Assembly: GCF_031755915.1 (NCBI RefSeq)
Contig: NC_083386.1
Span: 16,601,001 to 16,665,000, forward strand
Length of the DNA stretch: 64,000 nucleotides
Direction of reading: 5' to 3'
Source of the DNA: Ziziphus jujuba
Lineage: Eukaryota > Streptophyta > Magnoliopsida > Rosales > Rhamnaceae
Under the pieces are notes generated by a model. The model saw only the letters and a program-made list of their open reading frames with translations, searched no databases and was not told where the DNA came from. The stretch's first letter is position 1. Every line of letters begins with the position of its first letter. Shown piece after piece: positions 49,470-61,357 of this stretch. Both the position numbers and the translations under genes were made by a program.

Positions 49470-50661
49470 GTAATCTCATAAGGAATACCTAGGACTTAAC
49501 TTCCCTCGTTTTCCATAATGTACTACATCTTTCATTGGCGACAACTTGAATAACACTTTGTCTTCAACTTCAAACTCAAGATCATTTCTCCTCGTATTTG
49601 CGTAACTTTTTTGTCTATCTTGAATCACCTTTGACTTGTCATGTATAATTTTGACCTCGTCTACTATCATCTGGACATAATCAGGGCCTATGACTTTCCA
49701 TTTACCAACTTTATTCTAACAAAAAGGGTGTCCTACATTGTTTTCCATACAATGCCTCAAAAAGTGAGATTTTAATATTTGAATGGTAACTATTATTGTA
49801 GTTGAACTCTGTCAAAGGTAAGCAAGTTTCCCAACTCCCATTAAATTGCAAGACAAAAGATTTCAACATATCCTCTAATGTCAATATAATCCCTCTAACT
49901 ATCCATCAGTCTACGGGTGAAAGGCATTACTGAAATGCAACTTAGTACCTAAAGCTTTTTGTAGGCTCTGCCAAAACTTGGATGTAAATCGTGTGTCTCC
50001 ATCCAATGGACACAACAACTCCATGCAAAATCATAATCTCCTTTAGAAGAGCTCAGCTAATGTCTGTAGAGAATCAATGTTTTGAATTGGTAAAAGGTAT
50101 ACCAAATTTGTGAGTCGATCAACAATCACTCAAATACCATCATGACCTTTTAAAGTGTGGGGAAGCTTAAATACAAAGTTTATTGTTATATGCTCCCATT
50201 TTCATTTGGGAATTGGTAAAGGTTGCAGAAGTCCCATGGCTTTTGCTTTTGGCTTTTACCTGTTGGCAAGCCAAACACTTAGCCACATATTACAATTTCT
50301 CTTTTAATCCTGACCTACCACTAAAACTCGCAGAAAGTATGATATATCATAGTACCATCAGGATGTATAACATAGGCTGAATTATGAGCTTCATCAATAA
50401 TCTATTTTCTGAGTTCTTTATTCATGGGAATACAAAGTCTAGTTGCCATAACTAAAGCTCCATCATCTCTAATTATGAAGTTTGGCTTTAATCCTTTCTT
50501 AACCTTATCTCTCAACCTTAGTATTCGAGGATCATGCAATTGAGCATCATGAATCTTATCTATAAGTATTGGTTGAATGTTAAAACTAAGTAAGAGAACT
50601 TCTATTGAGTCCATACTCAACTCAACTCCACCATTAAAAAAGTTGTATTGATTGTATGTGA
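49470..50661 (-). pseudogene. Integrase remnant of the outer family-1 element
   Basis: The C-terminal region encodes RQKSYANTRRNDLEFEVEDK and LSPMKDVVHYGKRGKLSPRY (49476-49670). Further right, decayed integrase core occurs around 49880-50250, and 50402-50661 encodes a region including IRDDGALVMATRLCIPMNKE that leads into the integrase zinc-finger region. Stops separate the pieces. The upstream end is cut at 50661 by the solo Copia LTR. Confidence 0.75.
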
Positions 50662-51662
50662 TGTTGAAATGTGGTGATCTTGCCACAATGTGCAAGGTAG
50701 TTCGGTTACACTTGCACTCTTTGTTTTGCAACATCAAAGATCAAACATTATTTATGTTTATGCATTTTATTTTATCTTGTAATGTTTAAGAACAATATCC
50801 TTTTTGTAATGCCCTAAGCTCATTATCTAGCTTAAGGCCTTTTTTGTCTAGTTGCTGGAATTGTATTTCCAGCAATATAAGTCCACTTCCTTGGATGCTG
50901 TTTGAAGTAGGTTTGGAATTTGGACCTGAATTTTGGATATGATAAACTAGATATGCAGAGGAAGCAGCAGCAAAAAGAATGGCCCAAGTTGGATCTGGGA
51001 AGGCTGAGTTAAGCCCAAAATAATCTGACCCTTGTGCAGTTTTGTTGCCCAGAAAACTGGGCAAAACTGCCTCGGGTTTGATTACTTTTGAATGGGTAAA
51101 TGGACTTTGTTTTATCTGGTTTTTGGCTAGAACATAGTTTAATATTCAAAAAGGCTTCTCTACAATTTTCAAGTCAAATGGAGCTGGTTTTCAAATTCAA
51201 ATGCCTTAGACAAGCTGAACTGCCCATTAAAGAAGGTTTCTTGCATGCCCAGCACATTGATTAGAGTTAGTTGAGGTAGTTTGGCTTGGTTGGTTACTTT
51301 TAATGCTTTTGTATTTATTGCTCAGTATGGAATCATGCCTTATTATCTTTTTGATGTTTTAAAAGTATAAAAATTGTAATGAAAAACGTTGAGAAAGAAA
51401 ATATTCAAAAACAGATTTTGAAAAACAACATTTTTGGCTCTCTTTCTCTCAACTACTACATTTTGGTTTCTTCTTCTTCCCAAAAGCTAACAACCTTCTC
51501 AAGAACCCTAAACCTCCATTAAAACTAGAAACAAAACCTTAACAAACCCAAAAAAAGAAAACAAAATCAAGAACCAAGAACCAACAACAATCATTCTTGA
51601 CTAACACCTTGAATGATTGTGCTCTAGGGTACAACAACATAAACCTACACCAAATTCCATCA
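50662..51662 (+). mobile_element. Solo Copia LTR, TSD TGTGA
   Basis: A 1001-bp LTR starting TGTTGAAATGTGGTGATC and ending CACCAAATTCCATCA, flanked by TGTGA at 50657-50661 and 51663-51667. It is homologous to the LTR of the Copia element at 62276-63297 but in the opposite orientation. It splits the family-1 pol: RKATNSLTH lies on one side and the integrase-side frame resumes on the other. Confidence 0.9.
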
Positions 51663-51800
51663 TGTGAGTCAAAGAATTTGTTGCCTTTCTACTAAGACCA
51701 TTGGTTACTATATCAGCCTGGCCCGGATGGTACTCAATAGTGCAACCATAGTTCTTAAGTAATTCCATCCATCTTCTTTGTCTCAAGTTCAACGCTTTTT
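51663..51800 (-). pseudogene. RNase H C-terminal remnant of the outer family-1 element
   Basis: Encodes NLRQRRWMELLKNYGCTIEY and then ADIVTNGLSRKATNSLTH, the end of a Ty3 RNase H domain, with Ala-to-Asn type changes in the ADALSRK motif. It stops at the solo Copia LTR. Confidence 0.8.
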
Positions 51801-52035
51801 AAATGAAAATATACTTAAGGCTTTCATTATCAGTGAAAATCTAACAAATAAATCCATATAGATAGTGTTTGCATATCTTTATTGTGAACATCATCATAGC
51901 AGGCTCCAAATTATGTGTAGGATAGGTCAAGTCATCCTTCTTGAGCAATCTAGAGGCATAAGTAATCACCTTACAATGTTGCATCAATACGCATCCTAAA
52001 CCTTGTTATAAGGCATTACTATATACCTTTAAACC

Positions 52036-52625
52036 TTAATTACTTTCAGGAAATGTTAAGACCGGTGCCAAAGTCAACCTCTTTTTAAGCTTGTGGAAAC
52101 TTTGCTCTTGCTTATTATTCCAATCATACTTGACTCTTTTCTTGGTCAAATGATGAAGGGGTGTAATTATCTTGGAGAAACTTTTAACAAATTGATGGTA
52201 ATAACCTGCCAAACCAAGAAAATTTCGAGCCTTAGTCACATTAGTAGGCCGTTCCCAATTTTTCATTGCTTCAATCTTTTATGAGTCCATGTATATGCCA
52301 TTTGGAAAAAATAATTTGTTCAATAATCAATACACAATCCCATTGAACCATCCTTCGTCTTCACAAATAAAATTGGTCTGCCCCAAGATGAGACACTAGG
52401 TTTATTAAAATCTTTATCCACTAACTCTTGTAATTGAATTTTCAACTCAGTTGGGGACCATTTATGGGGTGATAATGAGATAGGACCTACATTGGGGGCC
52501 AAATCAATAGTAATGTCTATCTCCCTTTCTGAAAGCCAAATTGGAAGATTGTTGGAAAATATATCAGTAAAGTCACATACCATAGGAATGTCCTTAAGTT
52601 TAACTTCATTGGCTTGAGTATCCAA
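52036..52625 (-). pseudogene. Reverse transcriptase remnant with catalytic core deleted
   Basis: The first block (52625-52320) encodes VCDFTDIFSNNLPIW, LVDKDFNKPSVSSWGRPILF and GLCIDY, the N-terminal RT region. The second (52266-52036) encodes NWERPTNVTKARNFLGLAGY and LKKRLTLAPVLTFPES, the RT-RNase H connection. The intervening region, which in intact elements carries the YxDD catalytic site, is missing: only about 55 bases separate the blocks. Confidence 0.8.
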
Positions 52626-52849
52626 GATGTAGGTCAGGTATCCTTTACATCCTATACGAAGTATTCGATGAGCAAAAAATAGTAGAAATCAACCCAAAAG
52701 GAAGAACTCTATGCTTTCCATGGAATACAACCTCAGGTGATCCAAGTCGTGTAAATGTAACTTCCTTTCTATGGTAGTCCACTGAAGCTGATTAGCAGCA
52801 AGTTGATTCATCCCCAAGATAATGTCCAATCCTTATAAATCTAAAAGAA

Positions 52850-53060
52850 TTAAATTTGATTTCATCTCTTAACCATCAATTGTAATTATACATCCTTTCC
52901 ATATTAGTGTTGGCTATAAAGACTCATATGTGGGGGTGAAAACCTCTAAACTTCCCATTAAAAGTGTAGAATTTCTACCCATTTATGCTACTAGACTACA
53001 TGATACAATTGAATATGTAGCTCTAGTATTAATAAAAATACGTGTGTCAACACCGGGAAC
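52850..53060 (-). pseudogene. Aspartic protease remnant of the outer family-1 element
   Basis: The minus strand encodes GVDTRIFINTRATYSIVS, aligned with the protease active site; the catalytic Asp of the usual DSGAT is Asn and the Gly-Ala context is altered, so it would be inactive. Confidence 0.6.
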
Positions 53061-53289
53061 AGGTACCATACCTGTAATCATATCTGAAGTAGCCTGAATA
53101 GGTACCATACATGGCAAAGAACTTACCTTGGTTTGGTGGTTGTCCTATTTGACCACTGCCTTTAGCTATGGGTATTAATTGTGCTTCACTGCTACATGTA
53201 GTACCATTAGTCTACCTTAATTAAGTACCCTGTTTTTCAACATCATTAGCTTGTTAAGGTTGGGAACAAAATCATGAACCTCCAATATC

Positions 53290-53851
53290 ACCATGCATCA
53301 AGTAAGGGAAATCTCTCATGAAGTGACCATTCTGTCAATAATGGTACATTCTCCACTCTTCCTATAAGCCCAAGCGAAACCTACCATAAGAGTTACAAGG
53401 AACACAAAAACTATCTCTATATCGTTTAGCATATCAACCAATAACTATCCATATTGATACGAACTACTGCCATTACCCACTACTAGCTAGTAAAATGATT
53501 ATGTGTACCTCTTTGAACTCCACTACTATTGGCACCATGGTTACCTCCTCGAAAACTGTAACACCAGATGGTCCTAAATTACAACTGCCCCTTTTAGAAG
53601 GCCCCTGGCTACGAGTGATGATGTACCCTCAAAAGATCAAGGTTGACGCTAACGTATGAAAGTCTGTCCCTTCAAATGTAAAGTTGGCTCTCGAAGGAAT
53701 TGATAGGTAGGATGATGAGCTCTTGAGATACCGAATGTTATATTCTCATTTAAGCCATTTAGGATTATACTTTTCTTCGCTAGTCATTGAGAATCATCAA
53801 GAGACAAAACTATGATAGTTCTCTAAATTTCTTTTTATACTACGTGACAAA
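53290..53851 (-). pseudogene. Zinc-knuckle and gag remnant of the outer family-1 element
   Basis: Around 53300-53350 the minus strand gives YHY, a stop, then QNGHFMRDFP, a degenerate CCHC knuckle. The gag reading continues on the far side of the family-2 element at 61358. Strongly decayed. Confidence 0.5.
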
Positions 53852-54907
53852 TGATACTAACCTAGGACAACCTGCTCCTAAATCCGTATTACATTAGTTT
53901 GAATCTAATTATGTCCAAGTTCTAATGATGACCTTGACCCTTAACCAACCTGTGATTAGAAACCTTGGTATATAATGAAGATGCCACAATAGGTGATGGA
54001 AGGCCTGTTGATAAATCAAACTAAAACACTCATTCACCAATGGTGTTTTAGGTGTTCAAAAGAACAAAGAGAATTCAATCTCGTAAATTTTTTTCTATAT
54101 AAAATTCAATCTTCATTCTTATTGAAAAATAAGCCTTTAGATAGGCTACAAAGTCATGAAATAAACCCTAAAAAAAAAGGGAAAACCGGCCATACAAAGC
54201 GGTTTCCTATGGTGGCCAAAATTCTCACTTCTTTCTTAATCTAATTTGGATTAATTAATTCCTTTATTTTGAATTAGGAATTAATTAATTTACAATGAAA
54301 ATAATAAAATAATATTTTCTAAAATTATTTCTCCAGTAAATAAATAAATAAAAACTAAAAAGTAATGGTAATTTCCTAAAATAAAAAATTAGAATCAAAT
54401 TAGGAAACTAAAATACTAGATTTTTGACTAAGTTAACTTTGACAATTCTTTGACCAATTTAAGCTCCAAATCAGATGCAAAATAAGCTGAACATGAAGTC
54501 CCACACGTTGCCCTTGCTTAGAAGAAAGAGAAAAAGCCAACTCAGTACTACAGTAAAGCCAGCACAAAATACAGCAAAACCCGGCAAATCTTGATTTCAT
54601 GACTTCTTAGACATATGAATTGAATCCATAAAGATTTGGAACCATTTCATGCTGTCCGGATTCCTAAAAAGTACCAAAACCACTACCCGAGTCCATACCG
54701 GCTTCCACCACTTGTATGCTCAGAATAGGTCTTGGTTCTTCAGGAATAGACAAGCCCTCTTGAGAATGAATAATGCCCTGGGTAACTGCAGCAAGGTGAT
54801 CCCTAAACCTCTTAGCTTGAGCTCTAGTGATTGGCTCGGTATTCATCTGTATCGGGTTAGTACCCTAGTGGGTTGTCAGTTGTTCGGGCTCATGCGGATT
54901 TGCATCA
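53852..54907 (-). repeat. 3' LTR of the family-2 element
   Basis: In plus reading it runs TGATACTAACCTAGGACAAC to CGGATTTGCATCA, 1056 bp against 1128 bp for its 5' partner; the size difference and many substitutions indicate an old insertion. On the minus strand it starts with the conserved frame containing EPITRAQAKRF. Confidence 0.9.
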
Positions 54908-56251
54908 TTCCCCTTCTCTTGAAAATGATTTGACCTCAAAATCAAAGTCATCACCTGCAGCAAAAGGAGACAAATCAGCAACATTGAATGTACCACTAAC
55001 ATTATACTCACTTGGTAAATCAAGTTTGTGAGCATTATCATTTATCTGCTCCAAAACTTGAAAAGGTTCATCGCCTCTCGGCATCAATCTTGATTTCCAT
55101 TGTTCGAGAAACCTCTCCTTCCTCAAGTGTAACCAAACCCAATCCCCAAGTTCAAAAACAACCTGTTTTTAGCCTTGGTTAGCATTATTTGCATATTGCT
55201 CGGTCCTCCTCTCAATATTTATCTTAGTCCTTTTGTGAATCTGCTTTACAAAATCAGCTTTTTGTTTGCCATTTAGATTAGTAGGTTTACTTAAAGGTAA
55301 ATGTGTTAAATCTAATGGAGTCAAAGGATTAAACCCATAAATAATTTCAAAAGGTGTATATTTAGTTGCTGAATGTAAAGACCTATAATAAGCAAATTTA
55401 ACATGTGGCAAACAATCCTCCCCAGTTCTCAAATTTCTACTAATTAATGCTCTTAACAATGCAGATAAAGTTCTATTCACTACTTCGGTTTGTCCATCAA
55501 TTTGTGGATGAACAGTAGTTCAAAATAAAAGCTTAGTACCTAACTTAGCCTACAAAGTTTTCCAAAAATAACTTAAGAACTTAGCATCTCTGTCTGAAAC
55601 AAAATTCCTAGGCATTCCATGTAACCTCACAATTTCTTTGAAAAACAAATTAGCAATATTAGATGCATCATCAATTTTATTACATGCAACAAAATGTGCC
55701 ATCGTAGAAAATCTATCCACAACAATAAATATTGAATCCTTACCTTTCCTTGACTTAGGCAAACCAAGAACAAAATCCATAGACAAATCCACCCAAGGAA
55801 AGGAAGGAATCGGTAAAGGCTTGTAAAGACCATGCGGCATCAACCTAGATTTGGCTTTTCGGCACTTCAAGCATCTTTCACATATTTTCTCTACATCACT
55901 CCTCATGTTAGGCCAATAAAAATGTTCTTGCAGCAAGGATAAAGTTTTAGAAACTCCAAAATGACCCATTAAACCACCCCCATGACCTTCCTGAACTAGT
56001 AACTCCCTAATGCTACAATTAGGCACACAAAGTTTGTTTTCCTTGAACAAATACCCATCAAATATGTAAAATTTATTAAATCCATGTTTCAAACAGGTCC
56101 TAAATAATTCCCCAAAGTCACTATCATGCTCATAAAGTTCCTTTAATTGTTTAAAACCAAGCAATCTAGTATCTAAGGTAGAAAAGAGAGCATACCTTTG
56201 GGATAATGCATCGGTAATCACATTTTCCTTACCTTTTTTGTAGCGGATCAC
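54905..56251 (-). pseudogene. Integrase region of the family-2 element
   Basis: Three adjoining open segments (56251-55550, 55480-55169, 55126-54905) form a nearly complete integrase. The zinc finger is present ([22 protein letters not shown]), the catalytic core follows ([26 protein letters not shown], then [10 protein letters not shown] across a stop), and the C-terminal part reads PRGDEPFQVLEQINDNAHK and TFNVADLSPF. It is interrupted by a stop after the YFWKTL motif and by another stop near 55170, so it is inactive. No canonical chromodomain is visible before the LTR. Confidence 0.85.
54908..54920 (-). other. Polypurine tract of the family-2 element
   Basis: The minus strand reads AAGAGAAGGGGAA directly before the 3' LTR, the expected plus-strand primer site. 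The pol frame reads into this tract. Confidence 0.85.
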
Positions 56252-56259
56252 ATATGGAA

Positions 56260-57461
56260 AGGTCTCAATAAATTCAATCCACTTGGCCTTTAATGTGCTT
56301 CAAAGATTCATGATCCATATGAATCAAAAATTCTTTTGGCATGAGATAATGCTGCCACGTTTCCAAAGCCCTCACCAAAGCATACATCTCCTTGTCATAT
56401 GTCGGGTAGTTTAGTGCAGCTCCATTTAATTTCTCACTAAAGTAAGCTATGGGCCTTCCTTCTTGCATTAATATAGGCCCCCAATACCTACACCCGAAGC
56501 ATCACATTCAATTTCAAGAGTCTTAGAAAAATTTGGCGAAACTAATAAAGGTGCCTTACATAATTTTTCTTTCAATAAATTAAAAGAGTTTTTTTGTACT
56601 TCCCCTCATTTAAAGCCAACATTCTTTACAACTTCATTCAAAGGTGCTGAGATGGTACTAAAGTCCTTGACAAATCTTCGATAAAAGCTTGCCAAACCAT
56701 AAAAGCTCCTAACTTGAGTGATTGAAGTAGGTGTCGGCCATTCCTTGATTGCTTGGACTTTAGATTAGTCAACTTTGATTCTTGCAGCACTTACTACAAA
56801 TCCTAGGAAAAGAAGCTCATCTTTAAAAAAATCACACTTTTTCATGTTATCAAATAACCTTTCTTTCCTAAGAACATTTAAAACTTGCCTAAGATGTTCT
56901 ACATGCTCATCTAAGTTTCGGCTATACACTAAAATGTCATCAAAGTACACAACCACAAATTTACCAATAAATGGGTGCATAACATGATTCATAAGGCTTA
57001 TAAAAGTACTAGGTGCATTAGTTAAACCGAAAGGCATGACTAACCATTTGTACAGCCCATATTTAGTTTTAAATGCGGTCTTCCATTCATCACCTTCTTT
57101 CATCCTAATTTGATAGTATCCACTCCTAAGATCAATTTTAGTGAACATCCAAGCACCATGCAATTCATCAAGCATATCATCTAATCTAGGAACTGGATGT
57201 CTATATTTGATGGTGATATTATTTATAGCTCTAAAATCAACACACATTCTCCAAGAACCATATTTTTTAGGCACTAATAAAATGGGAACAGCACATGGAC
57301 TCATACTCTCACGAATATAGCTTTTATAAAGCAACTCACTTACTTGTTTTTGTAGCTCCTATGGTTCTTCGGGATTGCTTCTATATGCTGGTCTATTTGG
57401 TATGGCAGCCCCTGGAACAAAGTCAATTTGATGTTCAATCCCTCTAATTGGTGGTAATCCT
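56260..57461 (-). pseudogene. Reverse transcriptase-RNase H of the family-2 element (5' end cut by solo LTR)
   Basis: From right to left: LPPIRGIEHQIDFVPGA at the solo-LTR border, [54 protein letters not shown], the catalytic YFDDILVYS near 56940, [14 protein letters not shown], then after a stop the connection domain and RNase H ([41 protein letters not shown]). Conserved residues are mostly intact, but stops (after KVD, and in the GGLY context) disrupt the frame. Confidence 0.85.
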
Positions 57462-58607
57462 TGATACGAACCTAGGACGACCTGCTCCTAAACCCATATT
57501 ATATTAGCCCGGATCTTTAATTAAGTTCAAGTTCTAATGGAATGGACCTCAACCCCTAACCAACCTGTGGTTAGAAACCTTGGTATAATGTAGACGCCAC
57601 AATAGGGGATGGAAAACCTATTGATAAGTCAAGCTAAAACAACCAATTCTCTAATGGTGTTTTAGGTGTTCTCAAAGAACAAAGAGATAATTAATCTCAC
57701 AAGTATTTTCTTAATCAAATCAAAGTTGTATTCTTATTGAAAAATAAGCCTTTAAATAGGCTTTGAAAGAAACAAAATAAACCCTAAAAAATTAATTCAA
57801 AACCGGACTCCTATAGGAATTAGGAAACTTGGCTGAATTCTAATATGTCCTAAACTAAGTTTCCTAAACTAAATTTGATTAATTAATTCCTTTATTTTGA
57901 ATTAGGAATTAATTAATTTACAATGGAAATAATAAATTAATAACTTTCCTAAACTTATTTTTCAACCAAATATATAAATAAAAACTAAAAAGTAATGGAA
58001 GTTTCCTAAAACAAAAAGTAGAATCAAATTAGGAAACTATAATACTAGCTTATTGACTAGGTTGACTTTGACCAATCTTTGACCAAATTGAGCTCCAAAT
58101 CAGCTTCTAGATGCTTTGTAGGGTTCCAAATAAGCTGAATATGAAGGCCCACACGTTGCCCATGCTTGGAAAAATAAGAAAAGGCTAATACAGTAAAATA
58201 TAGTAAAGCCAGCAAGCAATACAGCAAATTCGGCCAAATTGTTGAAGCTGTCCGTACAAGCCGTTTTTGATTGCATTTGAGGCTGCTTTAACTTGATTCC
58301 ATGATCTCTTAGGCATACTTATTGAACCCATAAAGCATTGGAACCATTTCATGCTTCCCGGATTCCAAAAATGTACCAAATTGTCACCTGGGTCCGTATC
58401 GGCTTCCACCACTTGGATGCTTAGAACAGGCTTTGTATCTTCAAGTATGGACAAGCTCTATTGAGATTGATCACCCCCTGTATAAATACTCCCAGGTTGT
58501 CCTTAAATATCTTAATATGAGCTCTTGTGATTGGCCTAGTCTTCATCCGTGTCGAGTCAGCACCCCAGCGGGTTATCGATGGAGCTGGCTCGGGCGGAAT
58601 CACATCA
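57462..58607 (-). mobile_element. Solo family-2 LTR nested in family-2 pol, TSD ATCCT
   Basis: A 1146-bp LTR (plus reading TGATACGAACC to AATCACATCA) flanked by ATCCT at 57457-57461 and 58608-58612. It lies between the codons for DEIPKG and LPPIRGIEHQ, which are contiguous in related polyproteins, so it is a clean later insertion. Same family and same orientation as its host. Confidence 0.95.
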
Positions 58608-59601
58608 ATCCTTTTGGAATTTCATCTAGAAAGACATCTTCAAAATCTTGTAAAAGAGAAAGAATTAAACTTGGCAATTCAAGTTCTTCAAGGTGAACTT
58701 GATCATTAAAATAATTATCTTTATAAATCATGACCAGCAATGGTTTCTTACACAAGATAGCATTATTTACATCTCCAAAACTCAAATAAATTTTTTTATT
58801 CTTTCTTTCTTTCCTTTCTTTTCCTTTCTCTCTCTCGGCCACCATACTACCTTCCTCACTCTCGACTTTTCTCTCACTCTCGGGTTTCTCTTTTTTTTTT
58901 TAATTTATTCTAATTTCGACCTTCTCTTGGTTTTTCCACTCAAGTTGAGTTTTAGAACACTTACCTGGTTGGTCTTACACGACTTGGACTCCTTGTATGG
59001 GTTTTGTTGCTGTGGGGGCCATACTAGTCATTTCTTTGAGTTGTTTGGCCATCCTCCTTTGTTGTATTTGAATTTGATCTTTGTACACCTCTTTAGAAGT
59101 TAATGCCTCTAGCTTGACCTTTTTACCTTCAAATCTAAAAACAATACTATTCTCTCTACTATAATGAATAGCATCTCTATCAAATTGCCAAGGTCTATCA
59201 AGTAAAATATGTCCCGCATGCATAGGCACAACATCACACAAAACCACATCCACATATTTATCAATGTTGAATTTTACTTTGGCTTGTTTATTTATTTTCA
59301 TCTCACCACTATCATTTAGCCATTGTAATCTATATGGTTCTGGATCTTTAATAGTTGTTAAGCCTGATTTATCAACCACAATGTTACTAATTACATTAGT
59401 ATAACTTCCACTATCAATAATCATACTACAAATCTTACCTTGAATTTCACATCGGGTGTGGAAGAGGGTCTCTCTTTGTATTTCATCCTCATCTTTGTAT
59501 GCAGCCAGCACTCTCCTAGAAACCAAGCTTAATTCAGCATGGGAAGCAGTCAAAGTTTCGGCCTCACCTTCAAGCTCCTCACCATTGCCTTTTAACACCA
59601 T
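58608..59601 (-). pseudogene. Aspartic protease and RT N-terminus of the family-2 element
   Basis: The open frame 59601-58975 encodes the protease: SMIIDSGSYTNVIS is the active site (DSGS), followed by HILLDRPWQFDRDAIH. After a degraded linker, the frame near 58640 gives LLQDFEDVFLDEIPKG, the start of the RT region, ending at the solo LTR. The protease core itself looks intact. Confidence 0.85.
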
Positions 59602-60224
59602 GATCCTTCTATTCAGGCATTGGCTAGCAATGTGTCCTCATCCCTGGCACTTAAAACAAATAATTTCTCTTGATCTTGAAGGTTCAGGATAAAATTTTAC
59701 CTCATTTTTATGTGCTTGGACAGATTCGGCTTTAGGCTTCCTTTTTGGCCGATTGGTGCTTTCTTCTCCAACCTTCAGCTTTGGCTTGCTTTCATAGGGT
59801 GGGTTATTTCTCCAGCCACTTGGAATTGATCTCCCGCTATTGGAAACTCCTCCAAACCATGAGCCTACAACAAAAACAAAAGTACAGTTTTTATTTTATT
59901 TTATTTTATTTTTTATATCTCTGTTTGAATTTTTTTTTGAATATATGAATGCAAATATTGAAGACTAAAACAGCAAAGAAAAATAAAAGAAAAACCAAAT
60001 TAACAAGAATAATGATAAAAGACAACCAACAAACTAGGAAACAAAAATACGATAAAACTAGGAAATCCTAATTCAACTAGGAATGAATTTTTTTTTAAAA
60101 TATGCAGAACGTGTATGGGATGGATGCAACCTTAACCTAATGCTAAAATTTTAGAATAACACAAAAACAAATAAAGCAAATATAGATAGATCAAACCTGA
60201 ACAAAATTTGGCCCTGATACCAAA
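59602..60224 (-). pseudogene. Short gag remnant with zinc knuckle and primer-binding site
   Basis: Near 59640 the minus strand encodes CFKCQG, a stop, then GHIASQC, a CX2CX4HX4C knuckle carrying one nonsense change. Only about 0.6 kb separates it from the LTR, too short for the capsid part of gag, so gag is largely deleted. The minus strand reads TGGTATCAGGGCC at 60222-60210, a near match to the initiator tRNA-Met primer-binding site, two bases from the LTR. Confidence 0.8.
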
Positions 60225-61352
60225 TGATATGAGCCTGGGACGACCTGCTCCTAAACCTATATTATATTAGCCCAGATCTAATTATGTTCAAGTTCTAATT
60301 GTCAGCTTGACCCCTAACCAACCTATGATTAGAAATCTTAGAATATAATGAAGACGTCACAATAGGTGATGGAAGGCCTATTGATAAGTCAAATAAAAAC
60401 ACTCATTCACTAATGGTGTTTTAGGTGTTCAAAAGAACAAAAATAATTCAATCTCACAAATAATTTTCTGTATAAGATTCAAGATTCATTCTTATTGAAA
60501 GATAAGACTTTAAATAGGCTACAAAGTCATGAAATAAACCCCCCCAAAAAAAGGGAGAACCGGCCATACAAAGTGGTTTCCTATGGTGGCCGAAATTCTT
60601 ACTCCTTCTTAATCTAATTTGGATTAATTAATTCCTTTATTTTGAATTATGAATTAATTAATTTACAATGAAAATAATAAAATAATAAATTTCCTAAGCT
60701 TATTTTTTCAGCAAATAAATAAATAAAAACCAAAAAGTAATGGTAATTTCCTAAACTAAAAAAGTAGAATCAAATTAGGAAACTAAAATACTAGATTTTT
60801 GACTAAGTTGACTTTGACCATCCTTTGATCAAGTTGAGCTCCAAATCAGCTTCAATATGCTTTGTAGGATGCCAACTAAGCTGACCATGAACTCCCACAC
60901 GTTGCCCTTGCTTGGAAGAAAGAGAAAAAGCCAACTCAGCAATATAGTAAAGCCAGCACAAAATACAGCAAAACCCGGCAAATCTTGGACCCATGCGCAC
61001 ACCACCTGTTTGTTTGCTTTTGAAGCTGAATTGAATTGATTCCATGACTTCTTAGACATATTAATTGAATCCATAAAGATTTGGAACCATTTCATGCTGT
61101 CTAGACTCCTAAAGAGTACCAAAATCGCTACCCGGATCCATACCAGCTTCCACCACTTGTATGCTCAGAATAGGTCTTGGTTCTTCGGGAATAGACAAGC
61201 CCTCTTGAGAATGAATAATGCCCTAGATAAATGAAGCAAGGTGATCCCTAAACCTCTTAGCTTGAGCTCTAGTTATTGGCCCGGTCTTCATCCGTATCGG
61301 ATCGGTATCCTAGTGGGTTGTCGGTTGTGCGGGCTCAGGCGGATTCGCATTA
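60225..61352 (-). repeat. 5' LTR of the family-2 element
   Basis: Plus reading TGATATGAGCCTGGGACG to GGATTCGCATTA. The terminal dinucleotide at the outer end has mutated from CA to TA. It contains the same conserved open-frame remnant as the other family-2 LTRs. Confidence 0.9.
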
Positions 61353-61357
61353 ACAAA

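Larger units (their letters stand above)
53852..61352 (-). mobile_element. Family-2 Ty3 retrotransposon with both LTRs, TSD ACAAA
   Basis: Boundaries are exact: ACAAA at 53847-53851 and 61353-61357. On the minus strand the order is 5' LTR (60225-61352), primer-binding site, short gag with zinc knuckle, protease, RT, RNase H, integrase, polypurine tract, 3' LTR (53852-54907). A solo LTR of the same family (57462-58607) interrupts it. RT signatures ([28 protein letters not shown]) and the pol tail are of a type common in plant chromoviruses; I suspect the CRM clade, but this is inference. Frames are broken by scattered stops yet are clearly younger than those of family 1. Confidence 0.9.

Noticed and set aside
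50786..51064. Minus-strand 92-codon open frame
   Set aside because: Lies wholly inside the solo Copia LTR and is antisense to that LTR's orientation.
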